The notes: generated from the letters alone by a model not told the origin. A stretch of DNA of 32,086 nt from Candidatus Cloacimonadota bacterium (GCA_030667725.1 DAOUVH010000001.1:1-32086), one strand, 5' to 3'. Positions 7,322 through 18,092 are shown, counted from the stretch's first letter. A program made the numbers and translations.

Positions 7322-8689
7322 TTATTGCTGTAAATCAGGAAAAGTAAATTCGTTATTCTTAAATAGATCCAAACAAGTGTTGACCACTTTTTCATCGAAA
7401 AGTACTCCTTTTTGCGAATCTATTTCTTTCAGGGCAAAATCTATTCCCAAAGAAGGTCTATATGGACGATGTGATGCTATTGCTTCAACAACATCAGCAA
7501 CTGCTATGATCTGCGCTTCAATAACAATATCATCACCTTTAAGACCATTTGGATAGCCACTACCATTAATTCTCTCTTGATGCTGTAAAACTATTTCTGC
7601 TACCGGCCATGGAAAGTTGATCTTTGATAAAATTTCAAAACCGGCTTGGGGATGTGTTTTAACAAGTTCAAATTCTGCTAGTGTTAATTTACCTGGTTTA
7701 CTCAGAATCTCCGATGGAATATAAATTTTTCCAATATCATGAACAATTGCAGCAATCCTTAATCCATCAGCTTGTGATTTTTCCAGCTCCATTTTTACAG
7801 CAATCGCATTTGCCAGTACCGAAACTCGACGCTGATGACCAGCAGTGTACGGATCTCTTTTTTCAACTGCTGAGACAAGACCATTTACCGTTTCTTCCAT
7901 TAATTCCTGCAAACGATGGAAACTATTCTTCAATGCAGTGATATCAACTGAGACACCAAGCATAACCTCCGGAATATCGGGTGAATCCAATGATACTTTC
8001 GTTGTCTGGAACCAGATCTTTTTACCATCATCTAAAGTAAGTGATTCTTCAGGTATTAGTATTTTTTTCTTCCCTATTATCACGTTAAGATCATCTTTAA
8101 TAAGATTTTTAATATCTCCATTTTTGATCTTTGATCTTTTTATTAATTCTCTGTCAGTTTTTCCTATCATCTTTTTTGGTGTTGTGTTGTATAATTCCGC
8201 AATAGAATTATTAGCCATTAAGTACTTTCCACTCTTATCTTTAACAAAGATGTTATTAGGAACTGTATCGATGACTTTCCAAAGAAAATTTCTATTTCTT
8301 CTGAGTGTTAACTCCATTTTAGATTTATAAAATGCCATTTCAATTGTTGCACGAAGTTCTCTATCTTCAAACGGCTTAATTAAATAACCAAAGGGAGATG
8401 ATTCTGCAGCTTGTTCTAAAATCCTGTCATCAGCATAAGCTGTCAGGAAAATAATAGGTATACCAAAATCGCTATAAATCCGCCTTGCTGCCTCGATCCC
8501 GTTCATATTACCTTCAATCATAATATCCATCAGGATCAAGTCAGGTTTTATTTCCTCAGCTTTCTGTATTGCTTTTTCTCCGCTGGCAACGATTTCAGAA
8601 ACTTTATAATTAAATTTTACTAATGTATTTTTAATATCTTCTGCAATGATCTTTTCATCTTCAACAATGAGTATTGTTTTACTTTTCAT
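7322..8689 (-). CDS. Response regulator REC-PAS-HD-GYP, c-di-GMP phosphodiesterase
   Basis: Cytoplasmic two-component response regulator whose output domain hydrolyses cyclic di-GMP. Receiver domain, residues 4-120: acidic pair D11/E12, phospho-acceptor D55 in LILMDIMIEG, T83, K105. PAS sensor, about 135-255. HD-GYP domain, about 265-450: HD pair H317/D318 in VHDIGK, H346, H370, the GSGYP signature at 376-380 and D399. All metal-binding residues are present, so it should be active. The start at 8689 has an AGGAAG ribosome-binding site; an earlier in-frame start at 8725 has none. It overlaps the diguanylate cyclase gene upstream by 11 bases. No partner histidine kinase is in the window. Confidence 0.93.
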   Translation of the reverse strand: MKSKTILIVEDEKIIAEDIKNTLVKFNYKVSEIVASGEKAIQKAEEIKPDLILMDIMIEGNMNGIEAARRIYSDFGIPIIFLTAYADDRILEQAAESSPFGYLIKPFEDRELRATIEMAFYKSKMELTLRRNRNFLWKVIDTVPNNIFVKDKSGKYLMANNSIAELYNTTPKKMIGKTDRELIKRSKIKNGDIKNLIKDDLNVIIGKKKILIPEESLTLDDGKKIWFQTTKVSLDSPDIPEVMLGVSVDITALKNSFHRLQELMEETVNGLVSAVEKRDPYTAGHQRRVSVLANAIAVKMELEKSQADGLRIAAIVHDIGKIYIPSEILSKPGKLTLAEFELVKTHPQAGFEILSKINFPWPVAEIVLQHQERINGSGYPNGLKGDDIVIEAQIIAVADVVEAIASHRPYRPSLGIDFALKEIDSQKGVLFDEKVVNTCLDLFKNNEFTFPDLQQ

Positions 8690-10034
8690 CAATCTTCCTG
8701 CTTTTTGCAGAATTCTTTTTATCAATATACATCTTATTATCAGCTTCTTTTATGATCTCTTCAATACTCTTATTCATCTCAATATTCCAAAAAGCGCTAC
8801 CAATAGCAAAAGTCACTGGAAATGAAAGTTTACTTTTTTTATTGAAATCAATTATTGCACTTCTCATCCTGTTCTCAACAATTTCAACCTCTTTTCCTGT
8901 TTGGGGAAGCATCAGCAGAAATTCGTCTCCTCCGCTGCGGATGACGTGATCAGAATCACGTGCTTGAGATACTAGTAGCGATGCAACGAATTTTAGAGCT
9001 TTATCGCCTAAATTGTGTCCATATTCATCATTTATTTTTTTAAGATTATTTATATCTACAACAATAAAACCAATATCATATTTATATCTTTTTGCAAGTT
9101 TCATCTCATATTTAATAGCTTGATCATAATAAAGTCTATTGTATACATTTGTAAGTGGATCGATCACTGCTTTCTTCTTTAGAAGATTCTCATACTCTAT
9201 TCTTTTTAATGTTTCATTTGTATGTTTAAATAAAATACTAAGAATTTCTGCTAATTCCTTATTAAATGCCTTTTCCTGTTGGGAAACAGCAAGAAAAATA
9301 TATTCACCTCCAATTCTGCAGCCGATTACCGATTCAATATTTTCCCAATCAGGTTCAAACTCTGAAAATTCGTTTTGGTGTGAATAAATACAGACATCAT
9401 CTGATCTAAACACTTTACCTGCAATACCTTCTGTAATTTTGTATTTTGCTTTAAACAAATCTAAGTGTTTTTTTGTCTCCAAAACTAAGTGATTCTTTTC
9501 TCTTCTGTAGAAGGCAACATCAGAAATACCAAATATACTTTCCAGGGCATTTTCTGTTTCTTGGAAAATGCATTTTACACTTTCACAAGTTGCCAATTCA
9601 ATTGCAACATCATGAAGTTTCTCAATTTTATGTTTCGCATCTTTTAATGCAATATCAAGTTTGGATTTATGAAGAGCTATTTCTATAGATGAGTATAGTT
9701 CTTTATCTTCGAATGGTTTTGTAATATAACCGTAGGGTGCTGTCAGTTTGGCTTCATCGATCATTCTTCGATTGGAATAAGCAGTGATCAAGATCACTGG
9801 TAAACCGTATTCTTCTTGAATTGTTCCTGCAATATCTATACCGCTAAGTTTACCTTCCAATTTTATATCAACCAGGATCAAATCGGGATTGGTCTTTTCC
9901 ACCGTTTGAATTGCCAACTCTCCTGATCTTACAATATCAATTACGTTATATCCAAACTTCTCTAAAGCCCTTTTAATATCATTGGCAATGATAGCTTCAT
10001 CTTCAACAATTAATATATTAATATCTTTATGCAT
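8679..10034 (-). CDS. Response regulator REC-GAF-GGDEF, diguanylate cyclase
   Basis: Cytoplasmic response regulator predicted to make cyclic di-GMP from two GTP. Receiver domain, residues 5-120: phospho-acceptor D56 in LILVDIKLEG, T84, K106. A GAF-like region spans about 140-275. The GGDEF domain runs from about 290 to the end, with the signature GGDEF at 368-372 intact and an RDSD inhibitory site (359-362) at the usual five-residue distance, indicating product feedback control. The start ATG at 10034 follows an AGGGG ribosome-binding site. The receiver is similar to that of the following HD-GYP gene (VEDEAIIANDIK against VEDEKIIAEDIK), suggesting the pair arose by duplication with an output-domain swap. 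Confidence 0.94.
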   Translation of the reverse strand: MHKDINILIVEDEAIIANDIKRALEKFGYNVIDIVRSGELAIQTVEKTNPDLILVDIKLEGKLSGIDIAGTIQEEYGLPVILITAYSNRRMIDEAKLTAPYGYITKPFEDKELYSSIEIALHKSKLDIALKDAKHKIEKLHDVAIELATCESVKCIFQETENALESIFGISDVAFYRREKNHLVLETKKHLDLFKAKYKITEGIAGKVFRSDDVCIYSHQNEFSEFEPDWENIESVIGCRIGGEYIFLAVSQQEKAFNKELAEILSILFKHTNETLKRIEYENLLKKKAVIDPLTNVYNRLYYDQAIKYEMKLAKRYKYDIGFIVVDINNLKKINDEYGHNLGDKALKFVASLLVSQARDSDHVIRSGGDEFLLMLPQTGKEVEIVENRMRSAIIDFNKKSKLSFPVTFAIGSAFWNIEMNKSIEEIIKEADNKMYIDKKNSAKSRKIDEK

Positions 10035-10246
10035 AATCCAACCCCTAACGTAATTTTCAATTTAATTTACTATACATACAAAATTTAATCAAAGATTACT
10101 TTTTTAATGTTTTACCGCAAGTTTTTTTTATTCATTTGGAATAATATGTGGTAGCAGTAGGGTTACCATTTCACACGTAACAATTATATATAGTAAAGAG
10201 TTATGAAAACATATTGTTAAAGATAGATCAATTTTTCAGAGTATCT

Positions 10247-12544
10247 CTATTTAGAAATTACTTTAAATGAGACTTCCGCATCATTACCAAACTCATCAGT
10301 AATATACAATTTATGATGACCTTTTGTAATATCAAGAGACATGTCATCTTCATCATCTGATGTTCCCAGATATATGCTATCTAAATACCAGAAAATCCTA
10401 GATTGTCTATTACGGTTTGCTATTTTTATTGTGAGTTTTTGTTTAATTCCCCCCATATCTTTAGGAATATAGATCACAGATCCTTTGGTCGGATAGATTA
10501 TCTCGATAGTTTTATCCTGCCTAATTCGGTCGCATTGCAGATTGTGTGGTAGTATTTTTGGGACAATTTGACCTCGCTTTCTCAGATATTTTGCAACTAT
10601 AGGTGGATATTCCAACGTACACATTTCATGATAGTTTTCTTCTTCCCAGCAATGTGAACAAACGGTAAAAGTTTCTGCATCATTCAAAAATCGTTTTTTA
10701 TGATAAGGACAGAATTTGAGTGGTTTCATGTTCAATGGTGCCCAAACATCTAATTTATCAGGACAATTTTCTGTAGCCAAGTACCCACTATCCTTACAGA
10801 TACTTACCCTGGTTTGTTGTAACGGTGGTGAAAACCAGTTTTTTGCTGTATCTTTTGGAAGGGAATTGAAGATATCGAATAAGATCGGTCCAGCAGTTGC
10901 AGCACCGGATAAAGCTGGGTTTCCTTCTCCAGTAAAATTCCCTACCCAAACACCGATTGTCCATTCGGGGTTAATCCCAATAGCCCAAGCATCACGATTA
11001 CCAAAACTAGTTCCAGTTTTCCAGGCAAGAGGCCACTGATCTTCATATTGATGCCAGTAATATTCCGACCCTGGTCGAATTACATCCTGCATAATATCCA
11101 AGGTCAAATAGCTTGCTCCTGGGCTTATGATTTGAATCTCATTCTTAAATTTTTCAGTTTTATTCCAATACAGTTTACTAAATCGACCTCCATTTCCAAG
11201 ACCACGATAAAGTCCAGCAAGATCAAACAGATTTGCTTCTGCCCCACCGATTATTAGAGTTAGACCATATTCATTTGAACGTCGAAATAAAGTTGAAATC
11301 CCAGCAGCTTTCAAGGATTCATAAAATTCTACTAGACCATATGTATAAAGTAACCGCACAGCTGGGACATTCAATGAACGCACAAGAGCTTCGTGTGCTG
11401 TTACCAACCCATCATAATTTTTCCCAACATTTTCTGGTGAGAATGCACCAAAATAGGTTGGGACATCATTCAGTCTTGTTTCTGGTAAAAGAATTCCATC
11501 ATCCATACTAAGAGCATATAAAAAAGGCTTTAAAGTAGAACCGGGTGAACGAGCAGCCTGCACACCATCTACCTGTCCATTTCTATCAATATCCCAGAAA
11601 TCCTGTGAACCGCAATAGGCTGCAATTTCTCCAGTTTTAGTTTTACAAATTAGAGCACAGATATTATTTATACCAATAGATTGTAGGTATTCTGCCTGCT
11701 GAGTTAAAATGCTCTCAGTATCACGTTGAATTTGTTTATTAAGAGTAGTGTGAATGATTGTTGAGTTTGCTTCTTGAGCTGCCTGTCGTGATAAATGTGG
11801 AGCAAGCATCGGCAACATATAGACTATATCCGGTACCGATTCCAATTTACTTAAATTACAGGTAGCTTCATCAATGATACCACGTTGAAGTAACGTTTCT
11901 AGTAATCTGTTTCGTTTAGAAATCAGTTTTTGCTGCTGCTTCCCAGGTGAAATCAATCCCGGAGCATTTGGTAGCACCGCCAATGTAGCAGCTTCGCTCC
12001 ATGTCAAATTTTCTGGTTCCCTACCAAAATATTTTAACGCTGCAGCTCGAATACCAATTATATTTCTACCATATGGTGCATGATTGAGATACATCTTTAA
12101 TATCTGACTTTTACTGAACTTTATTTCCAATTTTAATGCCTGGAATATTTCCAGTAATTTATATGGAATTGTACGAGGATTCTGCGCTGCCATTCTTACA
12201 ACCTGCATCGTTATTGTACTACCACCGCTTATTACTTTACCATATTTTATATTTAGATAGAATGCACGGAGTAAAGACCAAGGATTTATTCCAAGATGAT
12301 AGAAAAAACTGCGGTCTTCATAGGTTAGAACGGTTGTCTCCAACTTTGTTGGAATTACATTATCATTAATGGGAGGTAAACACCATTGCTCCTGATCATT
12401 TAAAAACACACGCAGAATCTGATCATCATTATCTAAGACCATTGTGCTATAATCACGGAAACGATCCAGATTTAGAGGAACGACGAAATAAAAAAGCAGC
12501 AGCGATAGAAAAACTATCGCTGCAATACGATATTTTTTTTGCAT
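10247..12544 (-). CDS. pbpC: Penicillin-binding protein 1C
   Basis: Bifunctional peptidoglycan synthase anchored by one N-terminal membrane helix (residues 6-24). The glycosyltransferase-51 domain has catalytic E76 in YEDRSFF and SGGSTITMQ (106-114). The transpeptidase domain has S336-x-x-K339 in RSPGSTLKP, S390-L-N392 and K509-T-G-T512. The C-terminal third is the PBP1C-specific BiPBP domain with paired cysteines (SGYLATENCPDK, KFCPYHKK, CSHCW). Length 765 matches PBP1C. The ATG overlaps the stop of the alpha-2-macroglobulin gene (TAATG), the well-known yfhM-pbpC arrangement, in which PBP1C is thought to repair wall damage while the macroglobulin traps the attacking protease. Confidence 0.96.
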   Translation of the reverse strand: MQKKYRIAAIVFLSLLLFYFVVPLNLDRFRDYSTMVLDNDDQILRVFLNDQEQWCLPPINDNVIPTKLETTVLTYEDRSFFYHLGINPWSLLRAFYLNIKYGKVISGGSTITMQVVRMAAQNPRTIPYKLLEIFQALKLEIKFSKSQILKMYLNHAPYGRNIIGIRAAALKYFGREPENLTWSEAATLAVLPNAPGLISPGKQQQKLISKRNRLLETLLQRGIIDEATCNLSKLESVPDIVYMLPMLAPHLSRQAAQEANSTIIHTTLNKQIQRDTESILTQQAEYLQSIGINNICALICKTKTGEIAAYCGSQDFWDIDRNGQVDGVQAARSPGSTLKPFLYALSMDDGILLPETRLNDVPTYFGAFSPENVGKNYDGLVTAHEALVRSLNVPAVRLLYTYGLVEFYESLKAAGISTLFRRSNEYGLTLIIGGAEANLFDLAGLYRGLGNGGRFSKLYWNKTEKFKNEIQIISPGASYLTLDIMQDVIRPGSEYYWHQYEDQWPLAWKTGTSFGNRDAWAIGINPEWTIGVWVGNFTGEGNPALSGAATAGPILFDIFNSLPKDTAKNWFSPPLQQTRVSICKDSGYLATENCPDKLDVWAPLNMKPLKFCPYHKKRFLNDAETFTVCSHCWEEENYHEMCTLEYPPIVAKYLRKRGQIVPKILPHNLQCDRIRQDKTIEIIYPTKGSVIYIPKDMGGIKQKLTIKIANRNRQSRIFWYLDSIYLGTSDDEDDMSLDITKGHHKLYITDEFGNDAEVSFKVISK

Positions 12545-15500
12545 TATTGGGCAGAAACCTTAACTTTCATTCCAGCTTTGCTTGCTTGATAACGATTATC
12601 ATACATTACTTCACAATATGTAGCAGGTATAAAGAATTCTCCTACTGTTACGGCTCTGAGTTTCATCTCAACAGTTATATTTTGGTTTTTGCGCAACTCG
12701 AAGAACCACATTATACGATCGTCCCGGATGTCTGTATAATCAATATTAGAGCTAACTTTTTTTATTTTCTTATTAATCTTCATTTTTTTGTTAGGATTAT
12801 CTGGATTGATTCGCTCATTTTCTATCTCCCATCCACTTGGTAGTAATTGAACTAAAGCCACATTTTGCAAGTTGATATTGGATAGATTAGTAATAGTGAT
12901 AGATTGCGTAAAAATATCACCCTGTTTCAAATTCTTTGGTGATATAATATTTCCGTTTTTATCCTTCCACACATTATTCAATTTTATTCCATCAAACTTA
13001 TCTCCTGCTTCAGATTTCAGAGGTATTCCACTCCAATTCAATGTAACAAAAAGCTCCTTGATAGAAGAAGTAGATTTAAATGTTACTTTATCATCAAATG
13101 ATTCATAAACTTCTAAGTTCGTTACGATATCTTTGCTATCTACTTTATGGGTCTGCCCATTACTTTCAATAATTCTTCCAGTAATAGATTTATTACGTGT
13201 GTCTTCACCGTAATATTTTTGAATATAGCGCCCCAATGCAAGCAAAGTATAACCAGTAGCTTGAGTTGAATACCAGCGATTCTGGGATATTTGATCTGAT
13301 AGATCAAGATAAAGTTGCAAAGCTTTATCCTTTTCATTCATTGTGATCATTGCATCCAAGATCATTGCTTTATCACGCATTCCTGAACCGAAAGTACCCG
13401 ACATTTCCCGGTAATCTTCCACGATGATCCCAGTAGTCATTAAGATCTCCTGAGCCGCATTTTTAACTCCCGCTTGCATGTATGCTGCAGCCAGTATCCA
13501 CCTTTCCGTATCTTGCATTTTCTTCAGATGGTTTTCTCTCAAATAGTTCATCAAACCCAATTCGGGTTTTCCTCCCTTAGACAGAAGATAAAGCCTATAC
13601 AACTGCTCTCGTAGTCCATAATAATGATTATATTGATATTTATATCTTTTCGCTTCCGATTTCTGGAATTGAAGCCAGTTAATAATCATCTCGTCAGGTA
13701 CAAAATATCCGGCTTCTTTTGCAGCCAGCAGGAAATGACCTGCATAATTAGTTCCCCAGTAATGTGCCTTTCTATTACCCGGCCAATATGAAAAACCTCC
13801 ATTGGGGTGTTGGAATTTCTTCAAACGAACAATTCCTTCATTTATATTGTTTGTAATCCTCGAATCATCAAAATTCTTAGTCTTAATGAATTCCCGAAGA
13901 TACAATTGAGGGAAAACTGCAGAAGTGGTTTGTTCAACACAACCATAAGGATAGCGGATAAGTCTATGTATTCTCTTGGCCAGATCTACTTTGGGCAATC
14001 TACTGATCGAAAGAAAAGCTTCATTCGTTCCTTCGATTCCATCTCCCGGTACGTTGAATTCGATTGTTTTATTCGCTTTACATATTTTCATCTCCCTGCG
14101 TGAAATCCTAGCAGAAAGTGGTCTGATGGCAATATCTGTAGTACTGGTAATCTCAATTCCAGAAGATTTTGCATCGATAACAACCTTTGCTGTTCCCACC
14201 TTCATAGGAACTTCTGCCTGGAAATCTACTCTTTCATTTCCTACTTTACTAAATTTTAATGTTTTTTGGTTTGAACCTAAAATCTTTACTGGACCTATAG
14301 TCTTTATCGATAGTTGAACATCTCCCACGTTTTTTTCTGTGGCAAATACTTCGACCGGAATAGTAAATTTATCTCCCGGAGCCAGCATTCTGGGCAAGGT
14401 TGGAAGTAAAACTATATCCTGTTTCACTTCCACTGTTTTATCTGCATTTCCATATCTATTTCCATTAGCAGCTACAACCATGATGCGTACAGCACCCATA
14501 TATTCTGGCATTTCAAACTCTAGTTCAGCAAATCCGTTTTCATCCGTGTAGATCGGACCTTGGAACATACAAACAGGCTTAAAACGTTTGGTTTCTTCCG
14601 GGCTTAAGTGTTTCTTACGTCCTTTCTCAAAAGCTAAACCTCCACCGATGGAATATGATTTGAAAATATCTCCCTTATTTGCTCCGATAATGTAACCGTA
14701 ATTGTCATAAGTTTTCACACCTAAAAGCTGTTTTTTGTAGAATTCTGCCCAAGCATCTGGAGAAGAATGGTCTGTAAGACTTAGTAATCCTTCATCAACT
14801 ACTGCAATTGTAAACTGAGTTTGTTTCTGATCCTTTGTTTGAATGCTACATTTAAATTTTTTATTAGGACGAAGGACCTCTGGAGCTGAAAGTGTGATCT
14901 TCTGCTGGGTAGAAGCTTCAAACACATTAATCGGTATAATGCCATACATTCTTATCGGTCTGTCGTTATCGGTCTGTTCATGTGGTTGGATTATTGAAAC
15001 AGAGCAGTAAATATTCGGCACCATCTTCGCAGTTATCGGTACTTTGATCGTTGTTTTACCACCTTTTGATTTTTGCCAGTATTCTTCAATTACTTCATCA
15101 CCTCTTTCCAGTGAGACCATGACCATGCTGTTTTTTGGTGCATCAAAGCGGATCTTTGCAACATCTCCCGGACTATATTGATCTTTATCGGAATTCAAAC
15201 TAATAATTCCGGCATCCTGCATTCCAAGGTCAGGATTGCCCCAATAGCTACCCCAGAAAAACTGTCCGGCAGAATGACCTTCACCGTCATTTGTTATGTG
15301 TGTTACTTCTAAGAAGTAACGTCCATATTCAGTTGGAGTAAACTCGAATTCAACAGGATTTGCTTTACTTATCAATTTGATCTCTTTTAAGTATTCAGTT
15401 TCAATATCATCCTTGAAATGACGGTTTTCATTATCATATTGCCACCACCAGTGATAACGATTGTGATAGATTCGTACTTTTACTTCTTCTCCCACCAGTG

Positions 15501-18075
15501 GAGTACCTTCAGGATCTAGCAGAATAAATTTGAATTGATTAGCTTTTCCCAATTTTTTCCATCTTTTTTGAGATGAATTTACACCTATATAGGCTTTGTA
15601 AGGATCAATTGGTAGAAAGATCTTCTCCTTACTGCTTCGACCACCACTTTCACTAACTGTCGCTTCGATCTTAGCAACTAAACCTGTTGGGGCATTATTA
15701 AATATGGGTAGTTTCCAATCAAAAGTAATATGACCCTTTTCATCAACCTTATCATCAATAATTTCACTTTCAATCATTTTATATTTTATGGCAGGATTAT
15801 CAAAATTGAAAGTACGAAACCGAGGAATATCAAAAAGAGTTGTATTTTTGTAAATCTCGGCATTAACCTGACATCGCAGATTTGCTCCAGGTGCTCCAAA
15901 TAGAAAGTTTGCCTGTAGATCAAAACCGATTTTTTCCATATCGTAGGAAACATTTTCTTCTTTTGGTATTAACTCAATCTTCAAACGTTCTGCTACAACA
16001 GTTTCAATCTTGAGTGTATGGTAGAAAACACTACCTCCAACCTTGATCTTGACATTCCAATTTCCAGTAGGATCAGTGGTGTTAGTTGTGAAATTGTAAT
16101 TATAATAACCGTCAATACCATTGTTCAATACTTTACTTTCTATCAATTGGTTACGTGGATTTCGAATTTCTATTTCGACCGGATGTCCATCTGTTAAAGT
16201 CTCTTGATGATTTCTGAAGATCATCGAAAGGTTGATTGGATCTCCTGGACGGTAGACTCCTCTTTCAGTATAAGTATAAGCCCGAATACCTTTGGCGGAA
16301 TATTGCACACCTTCCACATCAAAATTAGATGTATTCCAGATCATTTCATTTGTTTTCAATATCGTTCTCTGTCCGTTGTAAATTGCTTCTACAAAGAATG
16401 CATCTTTATCAGGCACACTGAATTCTGCTTTTCCATCACTGTTTGTTGTCTGCTTTTCCAATACTTGATTCTGATAAGTTTTCAGTTCTACTTTACAACC
16501 TGAAATCGGTTTAGCATTCATAATATCAGTCGTATAAACGATGAATCTATCAGAACATTTCTTCAAAGTTAAACCAATATCACTCAAAATCAAAGGTTTC
16601 GAAATCTTCGCATTTCGACGATAGTACCCATTACTCATAGGATTAGTGTAATAGTGATCCCTACCTGTGTCTAATCCACGATAATAAATATCTTCTTTAT
16701 TGAAATTTAGTTCTACCAAGTATAAGCCATTATCACCTTCCGGAATAAGATTGGAAAGATCAAGTTCTTGTAGTAACCATTGATTGCGAACTTCACCTAA
16801 CTGCAGTTTTTTATTTGCAACATCCACTCCAACGCGATGATAGCTGTGATAGTAATTGTTGGAACTTGAAGGTGTGCTTTGCAGAGTAGTTTGTTGCAGA
16901 AAGAAATTCAAATTATTCTCGAAAACATGCTTAATGCTCAGGTTCACGCTTTTTACATTCATGGAACGAAATTGGATTTTTTTATTATTCCCGGAAGGTA
17001 AGAAACATCCCGATTTCGTAAAAATAATCTGCGGATTCTCATCATTGAATTTTATATTTTTCTCGAAATTGTTCTTTAAATCTATCCCTGATTTGTTAAG
17101 GATACCTTTCTTGATGCTGATGTTATAACTTTTACCAAATTCAAAGTTGCCATTAACGAGAACTTTGTTCTTCAGCTTTTTTAAATTAATATCAATATCC
17201 GGTTCCACCGAAACATAACCTGAGACGTCTTGGTTAGGATCGAGTACATCGGAGAATTGGATCTCGATTCCGGGATTTTCCTGCTCGTGAATTCTTTTCA
17301 CTAATATCACTGCCATTTCATGCATACTGAATAGGCTTGATTCTCGTATGAAATCGTCTCTCATCTCCATGATTTTTTTATCAATTCTAAAATCAATGGG
17401 AGTTTTCTCTTCCATACGTTCAAATTTCTTACTTGAGAAGGTGAAATCCATTTCTGAACCTTCCCATGTCAATTCTACTTTTCGTCCATTGATCTTTAAA
17501 ACAGAAGCCTTACTTACTTTATTTAAAGAAGTTGGTAAAAGAAAACGAATAGAGCCGTAATACGAGGTTGTGTTTTCTTCTTTTGTTAGTTCAGTGAAAT
17601 CTCCAGTGAATTCAATTATATTCTGATTCAAAACAGAAATATTAAAATGCAAGGGTGTGATAGTTACTTTTTCGGGAATCAGATCTGTAATATCAATATT
17701 AAATTTGTAAAAGGTACCCATTTTCAGGGCTTTATCTGGTTTGAAAATGAGGACATTTCTTTTTTTCCATACTGCTTTACCGGAAATTTTTGGAGTCACT
17801 GTGATTTTTACACGATCCTCGGATTTATCGATTAAGTCTTTTCCCACTATATTTTCAGTAAAGCGAATTGTAATTGAGTCAGTTGGCTTCACATCTCCTG
17901 AAGTATGCCCGGCAACATATCGAGCAAGATCATAATCGGCAACTTCAATTTCGACCCCATGTTCCACAGAACCTTGATTTTCTTCACTTTGTAGTTCTGA
18001 TGATTCTTGATCTTTGGGGGTTGTACAACCAAATACAACTACTACAACTAATGCTAATAATACTAATCTTTTCAT
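12544..18075 (-). CDS. Bacterial alpha-2-macroglobulin lipoprotein (YfhM-like)
   Basis: Very large periplasmic protease trap. It starts with a lipoprotein signal (MKRLVLLALVVVVVFGC) and is membrane-anchored. It consists of serial beta-sandwich macroglobulin domains. Around residue 600 the typical YTERGVYRPGDPINL is seen, and around 1170-1240 the A2M segment (YMGAVRIMVVAANGNRYGNAD ... LPTLPRMLAPGDKF). The thioester motif is PYGCVEQT with the reactive cysteine at about residue 1379, followed by the helical thioester domain. The retained CxEQ means covalent protease capture should be possible. An ATG at 18087 is part of the GGAGAG ribosome-binding site of the ATG at 18075, so 1843 residues is preferred. 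Coupled to pbpC by a TAATG overlap. Confidence 0.95.
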   Translation of the reverse strand: MKRLVLLALVVVVVFGCTTPKDQESSELQSEENQGSVEHGVEIEVADYDLARYVAGHTSGDVKPTDSITIRFTENIVGKDLIDKSEDRVKITVTPKISGKAVWKKRNVLIFKPDKALKMGTFYKFNIDITDLIPEKVTITPLHFNISVLNQNIIEFTGDFTELTKEENTTSYYGSIRFLLPTSLNKVSKASVLKINGRKVELTWEGSEMDFTFSSKKFERMEEKTPIDFRIDKKIMEMRDDFIRESSLFSMHEMAVILVKRIHEQENPGIEIQFSDVLDPNQDVSGYVSVEPDIDINLKKLKNKVLVNGNFEFGKSYNISIKKGILNKSGIDLKNNFEKNIKFNDENPQIIFTKSGCFLPSGNNKKIQFRSMNVKSVNLSIKHVFENNLNFFLQQTTLQSTPSSSNNYYHSYHRVGVDVANKKLQLGEVRNQWLLQELDLSNLIPEGDNGLYLVELNFNKEDIYYRGLDTGRDHYYTNPMSNGYYRRNAKISKPLILSDIGLTLKKCSDRFIVYTTDIMNAKPISGCKVELKTYQNQVLEKQTTNSDGKAEFSVPDKDAFFVEAIYNGQRTILKTNEMIWNTSNFDVEGVQYSAKGIRAYTYTERGVYRPGDPINLSMIFRNHQETLTDGHPVEIEIRNPRNQLIESKVLNNGIDGYYNYNFTTNTTDPTGNWNVKIKVGGSVFYHTLKIETVVAERLKIELIPKEENVSYDMEKIGFDLQANFLFGAPGANLRCQVNAEIYKNTTLFDIPRFRTFNFDNPAIKYKMIESEIIDDKVDEKGHITFDWKLPIFNNAPTGLVAKIEATVSESGGRSSKEKIFLPIDPYKAYIGVNSSQKRWKKLGKANQFKFILLDPEGTPLVGEEVKVRIYHNRYHWWWQYDNENRHFKDDIETEYLKEIKLISKANPVEFEFTPTEYGRYFLEVTHITNDGEGHSAGQFFWGSYWGNPDLGMQDAGIISLNSDKDQYSPGDVAKIRFDAPKNSMVMVSLERGDEVIEEYWQKSKGGKTTIKVPITAKMVPNIYCSVSIIQPHEQTDNDRPIRMYGIIPINVFEASTQQKITLSAPEVLRPNKKFKCSIQTKDQKQTQFTIAVVDEGLLSLTDHSSPDAWAEFYKKQLLGVKTYDNYGYIIGANKGDIFKSYSIGGGLAFEKGRKKHLSPEETKRFKPVCMFQGPIYTDENGFAELEFEMPEYMGAVRIMVVAANGNRYGNADKTVEVKQDIVLLPTLPRMLAPGDKFTIPVEVFATEKNVGDVQLSIKTIGPVKILGSNQKTLKFSKVGNERVDFQAEVPMKVGTAKVVIDAKSSGIEITSTTDIAIRPLSARISRREMKICKANKTIEFNVPGDGIEGTNEAFLSISRLPKVDLAKRIHRLIRYPYGCVEQTTSAVFPQLYLREFIKTKNFDDSRITNNINEGIVRLKKFQHPNGGFSYWPGNRKAHYWGTNYAGHFLLAAKEAGYFVPDEMIINWLQFQKSEAKRYKYQYNHYYGLREQLYRLYLLSKGGKPELGLMNYLRENHLKKMQDTERWILAAAYMQAGVKNAAQEILMTTGIIVEDYREMSGTFGSGMRDKAMILDAMITMNEKDKALQLYLDLSDQISQNRWYSTQATGYTLLALGRYIQKYYGEDTRNKSITGRIIESNGQTHKVDSKDIVTNLEVYESFDDKVTFKSTSSIKELFVTLNWSGIPLKSEAGDKFDGIKLNNVWKDKNGNIISPKNLKQGDIFTQSITITNLSNINLQNVALVQLLPSGWEIENERINPDNPNKKMKINKKIKKVSSNIDYTDIRDDRIMWFFELRKNQNITVEMKLRAVTVGEFFIPATYCEVMYDNRYQASKAGMKVKVSAQ

Positions 18076-18092
18076 TTTACTCTCCATTATAT

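Noticed and set aside
7845..8330. 161-codon plus-strand ORF opposite the HD-GYP gene
   Set aside because: It is antisense to a well-supported domain protein, has low-complexity composition and no ribosome-binding site or recognisable motif.
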